Shown: one piece after another, positions 26,628-35,300 of the stretch | How positions within the stretch are numbered: the stretch's first letter is position 1 | How the letters are laid out: each line of letters starts with the position of its first letter | Assembly: GCF_036345155.1 (NCBI RefSeq) | Contig: NZ_CP107772.1 | Location: forward strand, 10,540,001 to 10,604,000 | Reading direction: 5' to 3' | DNA from: Streptomyces sp. NBC_00582 | Lineage (GTDB): Bacteria > Actinomycetota > Actinomycetes > Streptomycetales > Streptomycetaceae | DNA: 64,000 nt | The notes under the pieces: generated by a model | What the model was told of the DNA's origin: nothing | The model's database searches: none | The model's input: the letters and a program-made list of their open reading frames with translations, nothing else | Position numbers and translations under genes: made by a program

Positions 26628-28052
26628 GTGAGCCGACTACGCGCCGCCAGCGTCGTGTCGACTGCCGTTCTCTCCACATTTCTGACCGCACTCGACGGCT
26701 CCATCGTGAACGTGGCCCTGCCGCAGATGCGCCACCAACTCTCACTGTCGGAAACAGATCTGAAATGGGTGGCCACCGCATATCCGCTCACCCTGGCCAG
26801 CCTTCTGCTGATGGCCGGCCAGCTGACCGACACCAAGGGCCGGCGCTGGGCACTGCTCACCGGCGTGGCGGCCTTCACACTGGCCTCCGTCTGCTGCGCC
26901 CTGTCGACCACCGGCATGATGCTCGTCTGCTGCCGCGCCCTGCAGGGCGCCGGTGCCGCGTTCATCCTGCCGTCCTCGCTGGCCGTCATGGCCACGGACG
27001 TGCCACGCCGGGCACGCACCGCCGCGTTCGGCGCGACGTCGGCCACGATGGCCTCCGCCCTCGCCTTCGGGCCCGTGATCTCCGGCGTGGTGACACAACA
27101 CCTCGGCTGGCAGTGGCTGTTCGCCCTCAACATCCCCCTCGGGCTGGCCGGCTTCGTCATCGGGGCCGCGGTGATCCCCGGGCCCGCACACCACCGCGGC
27201 GCCCGCCCCGGGCCGGCCGCCGTCGTACCGCACCACATGATCACGCTGGCCTGCCTGTCCCTGGCCGCCCTCGCCTACTTCCTGATCCAGGGACCCAGCT
27301 ACGGATTCACCGAGCCGCCGGTCATGCTCTGCGGGATGGCCGGCGCCACCGGCCTGCTCACGCTCTACTGCATCAGGAGACCCGGACGCAGCCCCGCCCT
27401 GGTCACCCTGCTGCGCCGGCGCGCCTTCGCGGGGGGAGTGATCACCCAGCTCCTGTGGGGCCTGGGAGTGAGCGGGGTGTACTTCTACACCTCGCAGTTC
27501 CTGCAGAACAGCCTGCGGCTGAGCCCCACCCGGGCCGGGCTGGCGTTCACCCCGGTCGTCTGCGCACTGTTCGTCACCGCGCCGTTCGTCGGCGCCCTCG
27601 CCCGACGATGGACAGACGCCCGCGTCGCCTCCTCGGGGCTGCTGCTGGTCGCCGCGGGACTGCTCCTCGTCGCAGCCGGCAGCCACCGGGGCCATCTCCT
27701 CGACCTCCTTCCGGGACTGGCGGCGGTGGGAACGGGCTCGGCCCTGGCCCTGCCGCTGACCACCCAGGCGCTGGGCGCCTCCCCCGACCACCTGTCGGGC
27801 TTCGCCGCCGGTCTCTTCAGCGCCGCACGGGAGCTGTCCGGGGTGTTCGGCATCGTGCTGGTCGGCGCGGTGGTCACCTTCGTCGAGAAATCCCTCGCCA
27901 CCGGCCACGCCCCCGACGGCCAGGCGTTCACGACGGGCTACCAGGCCGGACTGTGCGTCGCGGCCGTGCTGGTGGGGGCCGGCGCACCCGTGGCCCTGTG
28001 GGCCCTGCGCCGCTCCCCCCAGGTGAGGAACAAGACCCTCGTCGACTCCTGA
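26628..28052 (+). CDS. MFS exporter, DHA2 (14-TMS, EmrB/QacA-type)
   Basis: A 474-residue multi-pass membrane protein. It has MFS motif D1 (LDGSIVNVALP), motif A (GQLTDTKGRRW) and motif C (GPVISGVVTQHLGW ... NIPLG), and length and layout fit drug:H+ antiporter family 2. GTG 26628 is chosen because GGGAGGA lies 6 bp upstream and the first membrane helix follows; the longer frame to 26535 adds an unlikely leader. It runs divergently from the FAAL-PKS operon and convergently to the glycosyltransferase. It may export the lipid product or act in self-resistance. Confidence 0.92.
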   Translation: MSRLRAASVVSTAVLSTFLTALDGSIVNVALPQMRHQLSLSETDLKWVATAYPLTLASLLLMAGQLTDTKGRRWALLTGVAAFTLASVCCALSTTGMMLVCCRALQGAGAAFILPSSLAVMATDVPRRARTAAFGATSATMASALAFGPVISGVVTQHLGWQWLFALNIPLGLAGFVIGAAVIPGPAHHRGARPGPAAVVPHHMITLACLSLAALAYFLIQGPSYGFTEPPVMLCGMAGATGLLTLYCIRRPGRSPALVTLLRRRAFAGGVITQLLWGLGVSGVYFYTSQFLQNSLRLSPTRAGLAFTPVVCALFVTAPFVGALARRWTDARVASSGLLLVAAGLLLVAAGSHRGHLLDLLPGLAAVGTGSALALPLTTQALGASPDHLSGFAAGLFSAARELSGVFGIVLVGAVVTFVEKSLATGHAPDGQAFTTGYQAGLCVAAVLVGAGAPVALWALRRSPQVRNKTLVDS

Positions 28053-28070
28053 CGGCCCCCCGCGGCCGCC

Positions 28071-29318
28071 CTAAAGGCAGGCAAGAACCCCCCTCAGGAC
28101 GCGGCAGGCTTGCCCGGCGCCGTCCTCCGCGCGCAGCGCCCCGCCGAGCCGCCGCGCGCAGCGCCGGTAGGCGGCCTCGCCGGTGAGCGCCGAAAGCCGC
28201 TGAAGAAGGCTCCCGGCCGTCAGGTCCCGGGCGGGCAGCGGACGGGGGCCCGCCCCCAGCGCATGGACGCGCGCCCCCCAGTACGGCTGGTCACCGAAGA
28301 ACGGGCACACCACGGACGGCACGCCCGCCCGCAGCGCCGCGAAGGTGGTGCCCGCGCCCCCGTGATGGACGACCCCCGCCATCCGGGGAAACAGCCACTC
28401 GTGAGGGGTGTCGGAGACGACCAGCATGTCGTCCTCACTCATCGCCGGGTCCCCGGCGAGCACACCGCGCAGGCCCGCCCGTCTCAGAGCGGCCCTGACC
28501 ATACGGTCCGTACGCCGCGGGTCGGGGGTTCTCATACTGCCGAACCCCACGTACACCGGCGGCGGCCCGGCCTCCAGGAAGGCACGCAGCCGCTCGGGGG
28601 GAGTCCACGAGGGCCGCTCGAGGTTCCAGAAACCCGTCAGGTGCACGTTCGGCCCCCAGTCCGCCGGCCGCTGGACCACGGCCGGGCTGAAGGCGCACAG
28701 CACCGGGGCGCGGCGCACCATGCGCAGGGGGGACAGCAGCGGCAGGGGCGCCAGCCCCCGCTCCCGGACGCGCCAGCGGTTGAGGAAACGCCGGGCCAGC
28801 AGCCAGGTGCCCATGTCCACCGCGTCGTAGCTGACCCGGTTGCCGAGACTGCCCAGGGTCCGGGCCGGTACGAAGGGGTGCGGGAAAGCGCCGGTGGGCT
28901 GGCTCGGCTGGAAGTGGAGCACCGCGTGCGCAACGCCCAGGCACTGGCTCAGATGCACACCGAACAGGCCCAGGGTCGGCGCCAGGACGAGGTCCGCGCC
29001 CTGCGCGCACGCCTGGGCGTGGTCCAGGACCGTTTCGACACACGGCCGCAGGACCCGGTTCATCCTGCGGACGAAGGCGAACGGGCCCGGCCGGCCGGAC
29101 AGCAGCTCCTGGCCCGCGACGGATTCGATGATCTCCGCCGGGTCGACCGGCAGCGGATAAAAGCGCACCCCGGTTTCCGCGATCAGCTGCTCGTAACGCA
29201 TGCTCGCCAGCACCCGCACCGCGATGCCCCGGCGCACCAGCGCCTGCCCCAGGGCCAGGCAGGGCTGGACGTCGCCGCGCGACCCGCCGGCGAAAATCAT
29301 CACCGTTGGCTGCCCCAT
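28071..29318 (-). CDS. Glycosyltransferase, GT1/GT28-type (sterol- or lipid-glucosyltransferase-like)
   Basis: A 415-residue GT-B enzyme. The N-terminal domain starts FAGGSRGDVQPCLALGQAL, typical of the sterol-glucosyltransferase and mycobacterial lipid-glycosyltransferase branch. The nucleotide-sugar motif is HHGGAGTTFAALRAGVPSVV, followed by PFFGDQPYWGARV. AGAGG precedes the ATG. The gene lies 45 bp downstream of the antigen-85-like esterase on the same strand, likely one transcript, and convergent to the exporter. It probably glycosylates the hydroxy fatty product of the PKS, although a polyketide from elsewhere cannot be ruled out. Confidence 0.9.
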   Translation of the reverse strand: MGQPTVMIFAGGSRGDVQPCLALGQALVRRGIAVRVLASMRYEQLIAETGVRFYPLPVDPAEIIESVAGQELLSGRPGPFAFVRRMNRVLRPCVETVLDHAQACAQGADLVLAPTLGLFGVHLSQCLGVAHAVLHFQPSQPTGAFPHPFVPARTLGSLGNRVSYDAVDMGTWLLARRFLNRWRVRERGLAPLPLLSPLRMVRRAPVLCAFSPAVVQRPADWGPNVHLTGFWNLERPSWTPPERLRAFLEAGPPPVYVGFGSMRTPDPRRTDRMVRAALRRAGLRGVLAGDPAMSEDDMLVVSDTPHEWLFPRMAGVVHHGGAGTTFAALRAGVPSVVCPFFGDQPYWGARVHALGAGPRPLPARDLTAGSLLQRLSALTGEAAYRRCARRLGGALRAEDGAGQACRVLRGVLACL

Positions 29319-29363
29319 CCCGATGACCTCTCTCCACAGCGGCGGCCCGTGCCCTGCGGCGGG

Positions 29364-30383
29364 CTACTGTCCCAGAACGCGCACCACGGCGGGCCAGATG
29401 CCGTGCAGTTCCTGCTGCCAGTAGGGCCAGGAGTGGGTACCGGGCCGGTAGATGTGCGTCGTGGTCGTCACGCCCGCCGACCGCAGCGCCGAGGCGAATC
29501 GCCTGACCTGCCGGGGGAGCACCGTCTCGGCCACCGAACCGACGAGCATGACGTCCAGCGGGTGCCCGGTGTCCAGCGGGCCCACCGTTCCGTCGCCCGA
29601 GGAGAGGTGGACGCGCGTCCCGCGGAACGACCGGGGCATCGCGGCGGGGTTGTGCTCCTGCCAGATGGTGAAGTCCCTCACCGGATCGCCCCAGACCTCA
29701 CTGATGTCGACGCCGTCCCTCTGCGCACCCAGCTGCAGGGTCAGACGCACCGACGGCTCGTTGAGGTCCACGTACGAGCTCATCGCCGCCACGTACCGGA
29801 ACATCCCCCGGTGGTGCGCCGTGTAGTTGAGAGCCCCGAACCCTCCCATGGACAGCCCCGCGATCGCCCGGGAGGAGCCGGCACGGTAGGACTTCTCCAT
29901 GAGGCGGACGAGCTCACCGGTGTGGAACGTCTCCCACAGGCGCTTTCCGGAGTGCCAGTCGCTGTAATAGCCGAATTTCCCGCCGTCAGGCATGACGACC
30001 AGCACGTCCGTGTTCCTCGCGAGTTCCTCGATATCCGTCTCACGCGTCCACGACGTATAGTCGTCATTCCCGCCGTGCAGCATGTAGAGAACCGGGAATT
30101 TACGCTCCTTCTCCGTTTCCCAGCTCTTCGGGAGAATAACCCGCACGGGAATATCGGACTGCATTGCGGGCGAATGCACCATGAGGTCCCGGGTGCGCTC
30201 GTCGATGCGCGTGACCGAAACAATACTGGCCTCCCCGGCCCTGTTCTGCCGCACATCGCCCGGGCTATGGGCGTGGGCCGGGATTTCCGCAGCGAACAGC
30301 AATGCGGCAAGGGCCAGGCCGGCATGGAGAAATCTTCTGGCGCTGAAGGCCGGGAACGTCGGACGAGTAAGCGTGAACGGCAT
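29364..30383 (-). CDS. Secreted esterase/acyltransferase of the antigen-85 (esterase D) superfamily
   Basis: The protein has 339 residues. The N-terminus has basic residues, a hydrophobic core (LALAALLFAAEIPAHA) and a likely signal peptidase site near residue 38. The PF00756 alpha/beta-hydrolase fold shows the oxyanion region YMLHGG, nucleophile elbow GLSMGG and C-terminal His in GTHSWPYWQ, the same context as the His of Ag85 mycolyltransferases. It heads the operon with the glycosyltransferase. In a mycolate-like pathway it could transfer the acyl chain to a sugar outside the membrane. Many relatives are plain esterases, so acyltransferase activity is inferred. Confidence 0.87.
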   Translation of the reverse strand: MPFTLTRPTFPAFSARRFLHAGLALAALLFAAEIPAHAHSPGDVRQNRAGEASIVSVTRIDERTRDLMVHSPAMQSDIPVRVILPKSWETEKERKFPVLYMLHGGNDDYTSWTRETDIEELARNTDVLVVMPDGGKFGYYSDWHSGKRLWETFHTGELVRLMEKSYRAGSSRAIAGLSMGGFGALNYTAHHRGMFRYVAAMSSYVDLNEPSVRLTLQLGAQRDGVDISEVWGDPVRDFTIWQEHNPAAMPRSFRGTRVHLSSGDGTVGPLDTGHPLDVMLVGSVAETVLPRQVRRFASALRSAGVTTTTHIYRPGTHSWPYWQQELHGIWPAVVRVLGQ

Positions 30384-30685
30384 GTTCTTGAGCGCTCCTT
30401 GAGAGAGCGGGCCGACCTGGCGAGGCTCTTCGCTTCAGCCTGACGCGGGCCCGCACACAGACGGACCCCACCATGCCCCGAAATCAGCGGTCGGCCCCCA
30501 CATGACACACCGCCGGCCGCACGTGATCACCCCTAAAGGCGCCATCTTGTTCGGGCGCCGGGAACCGGTCCCCGAAGAAGAACGGCCGCACCTTCCCGGG
30601 GCAGAAGGATGCGGCCGCACGGGTTTCGTGCGCCGCCTGCCCCCCCGCGGGCGCCGTCGCGGGAGCGGGAGGCGTTCCTGCGGGG
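30384..30685. other. Intergenic, promoter of the esterase-GT operon
   Basis: About 300 bp containing a stem-loop at 30583-30617 and no supportable gene. Confidence 0.5.
30583..30617 (-). terminator. Hairpin between the ferritin-like gene and the esterase
   Basis: CGGCCGCA at 30583-30590 pairs with 30610-30617, and the stem continues CCTT/AAGG with one bulged A. It lies about 70 bp beyond the ferritin-like stop and about 200 bp before the esterase start. Confidence 0.6.
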
Positions 30686-31410
30686 TCACAGGACGCGGTC
30701 GAGGCCGGCCCTCCCGAGGATCGCCGCGGTCACCGGACCGCCCGACCTCAGCACGTCCGCCACGAAACGTCCTCGTCCGACCCCGAGCCCGCGCAGCGCC
30801 CGCCCGTGGTCGGCCGCTACTACCACCACCGCGCCGAGGAGCATCACCCGCCAGCCCGCCAGCAGGGGCCGCCGGGCCGCGCGCGGCAGCTCCGCGACGG
30901 ACGCGCGCAGCCGCGCGCAGTGGAAAGGACGTGCCGCTCCTCGTCCGCCAGGATGCGGCCGGCGACCTCCGACGTCAGCGGATCGCCGGTCCCGTCCCGC
31001 AGCGCCCGGTAGTAGCGCAGGGCGACCACCTCCGCGACCATCAGCAGCAGCAGCTCCGTGCGCAGCCCCGGCACGCGGCGCAGCCGCGCGAAGGCCCTGT
31101 CGCTCCAGTGCCCGGCCCGCGTCGTCGCCCCGCCCGCCTTGAGCAGCAGAGCGAGAAGCCTCGCGTGGTTCTTCTCCTCGGCGACGAACAACCGCAGCGC
31201 CGCCGAGTACTCCGGATCGCCCGCCGCATCCGCCTTGGCGAACAGGGCCGAGCTGTCGCCGTCCTCGCCGGCCTGGAACCGCTGGACGCTCGCCCGCACC
31301 GCCGGGGGCAGGGAGGCACCCGCCTCCCAGTGCGGGTCGGGCCGGGCCGCGCGGCGGTCGCGTTCGGTCTCGAAGTGACGGGCCCACTCGGCGAATCCCG
31401 AGGCCCTCAT
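30686..31410 (-). pseudogene. Ferritin-like di-iron protein with a frameshift
   Basis: The N-terminal part (from ATG 31410, with GAGAG upstream) carries a four-helix ferritin-like fold with metal motifs EEKNH and, later, DEERH. Right after DEERHV, near 30927-30930, the frame breaks. Adding one base in the CTTTCC run would continue the protein in another frame (PFHCARLRASVAELPRAARR ... ILGRAGLDRVL) to a stop at 30686. Both halves look well conserved, so this is either a recent inactivating mutation or a sequencing error. Function: possible di-iron oxygenase or metal storage; unrecognised beyond the fold. Confidence 0.7.
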
Positions 31411-31921
31411 GCCGCTCTCTTCCATCCCCCCGCCCCGCTCAGCCCCGCCCGGACGGGGCAGCGCCGCGATAAGCCCGGCGGCCCGGACCTTGCCGTTGCG
31501 CTCCCGGACGGATCCCCGCGACAGGAGGTGCCCCGGCGCTCGGAGGACCTCCGGCGAACAGCACGGCCGCGGGAGGCACGACGGAGTTCCCCGGCCCGGG
31601 CAAGTGCCTCGGTACGTGCCTCACCACGCTCGGTGTCGTCATGAGCGCAACAAAACAGCACAGGGGTCGGGGGCACGTCGGTAGGAGTACGTATTCAGGT
31701 ACGTATGCGCCGTCACCGCCCTGTGTGCCGCGGCCGCGCGGTCTCCCGGCAGCCGGAGCCGGCGTCACGCTCGTAGGTGACACAGGCCTGCGCCGGGCTG
31801 CCTGCGGGAAGCGGACGATGACCTCGGTACCGGTCGTGAATCCGCCAGACTTGGCGTGGGCACTTCAGCCGGGCGGAGGGGGCCGGTAGTCTGCCCGGGC
31901 GCGAGCAAGGGGGGCCGGGCC
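31411..31921. promoter_or_regulatory. Intergenic region upstream of the Trypco1 gene
   Basis: It carries a direct repeat GTACGTAT at 31687-31694 and 31699-31706 (12-bp spacing, one DNA turn), possibly an activator site. No gene is supported in the 511 bp. Confidence 0.45.
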
Positions 31922-32278
31922 GTGTATGTGGTGGATGTGCCGATCGACAGCGCCGCAGGCGATTCCGAGGTCGTCCGGGTGCAGGTCCGGGAGCTGGACG
32001 AGGGTCTGCTCCCGGTGGCACGGCCGGGGCGTTCGCCATCCGTGCGGGCCTCGCGTTCCTTCGGCGAGATGCTGGCCACCGTACGACCTGTCGCCGAGAA
32101 CTTCGTGACGAGCCTGAAGGGCATGGCGTCCGCTCCGGACGAGGTCACCGTGCAGTTCGGCATCTCGCTGTCCACCGAGGCCGATGTGCTGATCGCCAGC
32201 ACAGCCGCCGCCGCCACCTTCGCGGTCTCCATGACCTGGCGCACCTCCGCTCAGGAAGGCAGTGCCGCGACAGGCTGA
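31922..32278 (+). CDS. Trypsin-co-occurring domain protein (Trypco1, CU044_2847-type)
   Basis: A small protein of 118 residues starting VYVVDVPIDS, with the family pattern FGEMLATVRPVAENFVTSL ... VTVQFGISLSTEADVLIAST. GTG 31922 is preferred because the conserved domain begins there; the upstream frame is not conserved. The gene sits 26 bp before a trypsin-STAND gene, which is the defining association of this family. Such domains are thought to be adaptors or sensors for the protease-STAND partner in bacterial conflict systems; no direct activity is known to me. Confidence 0.87.
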   Translation: MYVVDVPIDSAAGDSEVVRVQVRELDEGLLPVARPGRSPSVRASRSFGEMLATVRPVAENFVTSLKGMASAPDEVTVQFGISLSTEADVLIASTAAAATFAVSMTWRTSAQEGSAATG

Positions 32279-32304
32279 GCGCACGGGGAAACGGGGGACG
32301 CGCA

Positions 32305-35300
32305 GTGGGACAGACCACAGGACCGGAAGTCCTCGAGGCTTCGATCCTCAGGATCAGGGGCGGCGACGGGCGCCCCGTGGGGACCGGCTTCCTCGTGGCC
32401 CCCCATCTGGCGCTGACCTGCGCCCATGTGGTCAGTGCCGCCCTGGGGCGGCATGACGGTGATCCGGCCCCGTCGGCGGATACCGCCATCGAGGTGGATC
32501 TCCCGCTCGGCCGGGACCCCGAGAGCGCCCCGGCCGCCGCCTACGTGGAGTACTGGGAGCCCGCTCACCCCCGGGGCGGGGGCGACATCGCCGTGCTGCG
32601 GTTGCCCTCCCCGCCCGCTGGTGGCGCACCGGTGCGGATGGCCGAGGCGCGAGACGTGTGGTCCCATCCGGTACGGGCCTTCGGATTCCCGGCGGGCCGT
32701 GACCAAGGCGTCTGGCACGCCGGGCGGTTACGGGCCAGACAGGCGTCGGGACTGGTGCAGTTCGAGCAGGCGGCGCCCGAGGGCTACCCGATATCAAGGG
32801 GCTTCAGCGGCGGACCGGTCTGGGACGACGAGTTGTCCGCGGTGATCGGCATCGTGGCGGTCGCCGAGCCGCGAGCGCCTCGGGCGGCCTTCCTGATCCC
32901 CACCGAGCGGATCGTGGCCGCGTTTGCGGTTCTGGGAGAGTTCGCGCGTCCCCAATCCCCGTTCCGCGGGCTCGCCGCCTTCCAGGAGAGGGATGCCGGG
33001 GTCTTTCACGGCCGTTCGGCGGAGAGCGCGGAACTCGCCGCCGTCGTCGGGGCCAAGCCTGTGGTCACGGTGGTGGGTCCGTCGGGCTGCGGCAAATCGT
33101 CACTGGTCCTGGCCGGGGTGGTGCCCCGGCTGCGGGCGTCCGGATACGCGGTCGTGGTACTGCGGCCGGCCCGGACCGGTTCGCTGGTGTATGCCCTGGC
33201 CGCCGAGCTGACCGCACTGATGCGGCCGGAACTGGCAGGCACAGAGCGGCTGCGGGAGATCCGCGCCCTGGAGAGGGAACTGGCCGAGCACGGCCTGACA
33301 GGGGCGGTGGACGACGTCCTGCGCCGCTCGGGCGCCCACAGCCTGCTGGTGATCGTGGACCAGCTCGAGGAGGCACTCGCCGACGACGCCCCTGACCTCG
33401 GCTCGGCGGTGCGCCTGCTCTTCGCCGAAGGCCGGCCGAACAGGCTCAGGGTGCTCGCCACCCTGCGGGCCGACTTCCTGGACGCCGCCCTGAACCACCC
33501 CGGGCTCGGCGCGGTACTCGGCGAGGAGATCCATGTTCTGGCTCCCCTGCTCGGATCCCGGCTCAGAGAAGTCGTCACCGTCCCGATCGACGCCATTGCG
33601 GCGGTCTCGTACGAACCCGGACTCGTCGACAGGCTGCTCAGCGACGCCGCAGAGGCTCCCGGCATCCTGCCGCTCCTCGGCTTCACGCTCGCGCGGCTGT
33701 GGGAGCGGCAGTCACAGGGCCGGCTCACCTTCGCAGCGTACGAGAACCTGGGCGGGGTCAAGGGCGCGCTGGCGAACCAGGCGGAACACTCCTGGCAGGA
33801 GTGCGTCCGGGAGGGGACCGAGGCGGTCGCCCGCCGGCTGTTCGTCCAACTGGTCAGGGTTCCGATGGGGGGCACGGCAGCCACCCGCCAGGTCGTGGCA
33901 CGCGGGGAACTGGGGCCGCACCAGTGGGAGATCGCCCGCACCCTCGCCGAGCACCGGCTGCTGGTGCTCGACCGGGACGTATCGGGCCGCGACACCGTGG
34001 AACTGGCGCACGAGGCGCTGATCGGCTGCTGGCCCAGGCTCCGCGGGTGGGTCGAGGAGGACCGGGACTTCCTGGTGTGGCGGGAGAACCTGCGGCACGA
34101 CATGGCCCGGTGGGAAGCCGCCGGCCGTCCCCGGGGCCGGCTGCCGGACGCGGCGGCCCTGGAGGCGTCGCGGCGCTGGCTGGACAGCCGTGGCCCGGAT
34201 GTGGGGGCGGGGGAGCGCCACTACCTGCAGCAGGGGTGGGCCCGGCTGCGCGGCACGGTCCGGCGACGACGGGCGGTTGCCACCGCAGGGTTCGCGCTCA
34301 TGACGGTCATGGTGGTCCTCGTCTCGCTCTTCGTGTACCAGACCGGGGTGAGCGCACAGCGCAAGGCCGAGGCGGAGTCCCGCTCGCTGGCCGCCGTCTC
34401 CGCGGACCTGCAGGTGCAGGACCCCGGCATGTCGATCCTCCTGGCGATCGCCGCGTACGCCACCTCACCGACCACGCAGGCACGCGACGAACTGCTGCAG
34501 AGATATGCCACGTACGGCACCGCCGACCGGGTCCTGTCCGGGGTCCCCGGCGAGATCAACGATGTGGCGGCGAGCCGGGACGGACGTGTGGTGGTGGCCG
34601 TCACCACCCTGGGCCGGGCGACGGCGTTCATCCAGGACGACAGCGGGCGCACCCACCGCGAACAGCTGCCCCTGACGACCAACGCCCTCTACCCCATGGT
34701 CACCGCGGACGGCAGCCGGGTCGGCTACACCGCCACCGGCGGCTCAGTGGTCTGGCACGACGTCCAGCGCTCGGGCGGGCATCTGCTGGGGCCCGCGCAC
34801 ACCGCCCCCGGCGCCCTGGACCAGACGGACGACAAGGGCTTCGGCTCCATGAGCCACGTCGCCGCGCTGGCCGCGGACGGGCGGCGGGCCGCCGCTGTCA
34901 GCAAGAAGCAGATCATGGTGTGGGATCTGGGCACCGCGACCGGCGGCAGGTTCGTCAAGGCCCCCTCATGGCTGGAGAGCGTCGACGCCGTATGGTTCGG
35001 CCCGACCTCCGACACCCTGCTGGTGCGGGGCACCATTCGGGTGCTGAGCTCCCACGACGACCTGCACAAGCCCCACGGTGAGGTGCTGGCCGTCGACCTG
35101 CGGACCGGCAGGACGACAGTGGTCGCCGAGCACGTGAGCGACGCGCAGGTCTCCGGCGACGGACGCGCGGTGGTGTCCTGTACCGCGCCCGAAACGGACC
35201 TCACCCCCTCTTCACGGCGGCACCCGACGTACAGCCGGGTGCCGGTGACCGAGAACCCCACGGACTCGGCGCACGGCCGGGCGAGCTACGTCCCGCAGAC

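Noticed and set aside
28110..30443. 777-residue plus-strand frame
   Set aside because: Antisense to the glycosyltransferase and esterase genes, both with clear motifs on the other strand.
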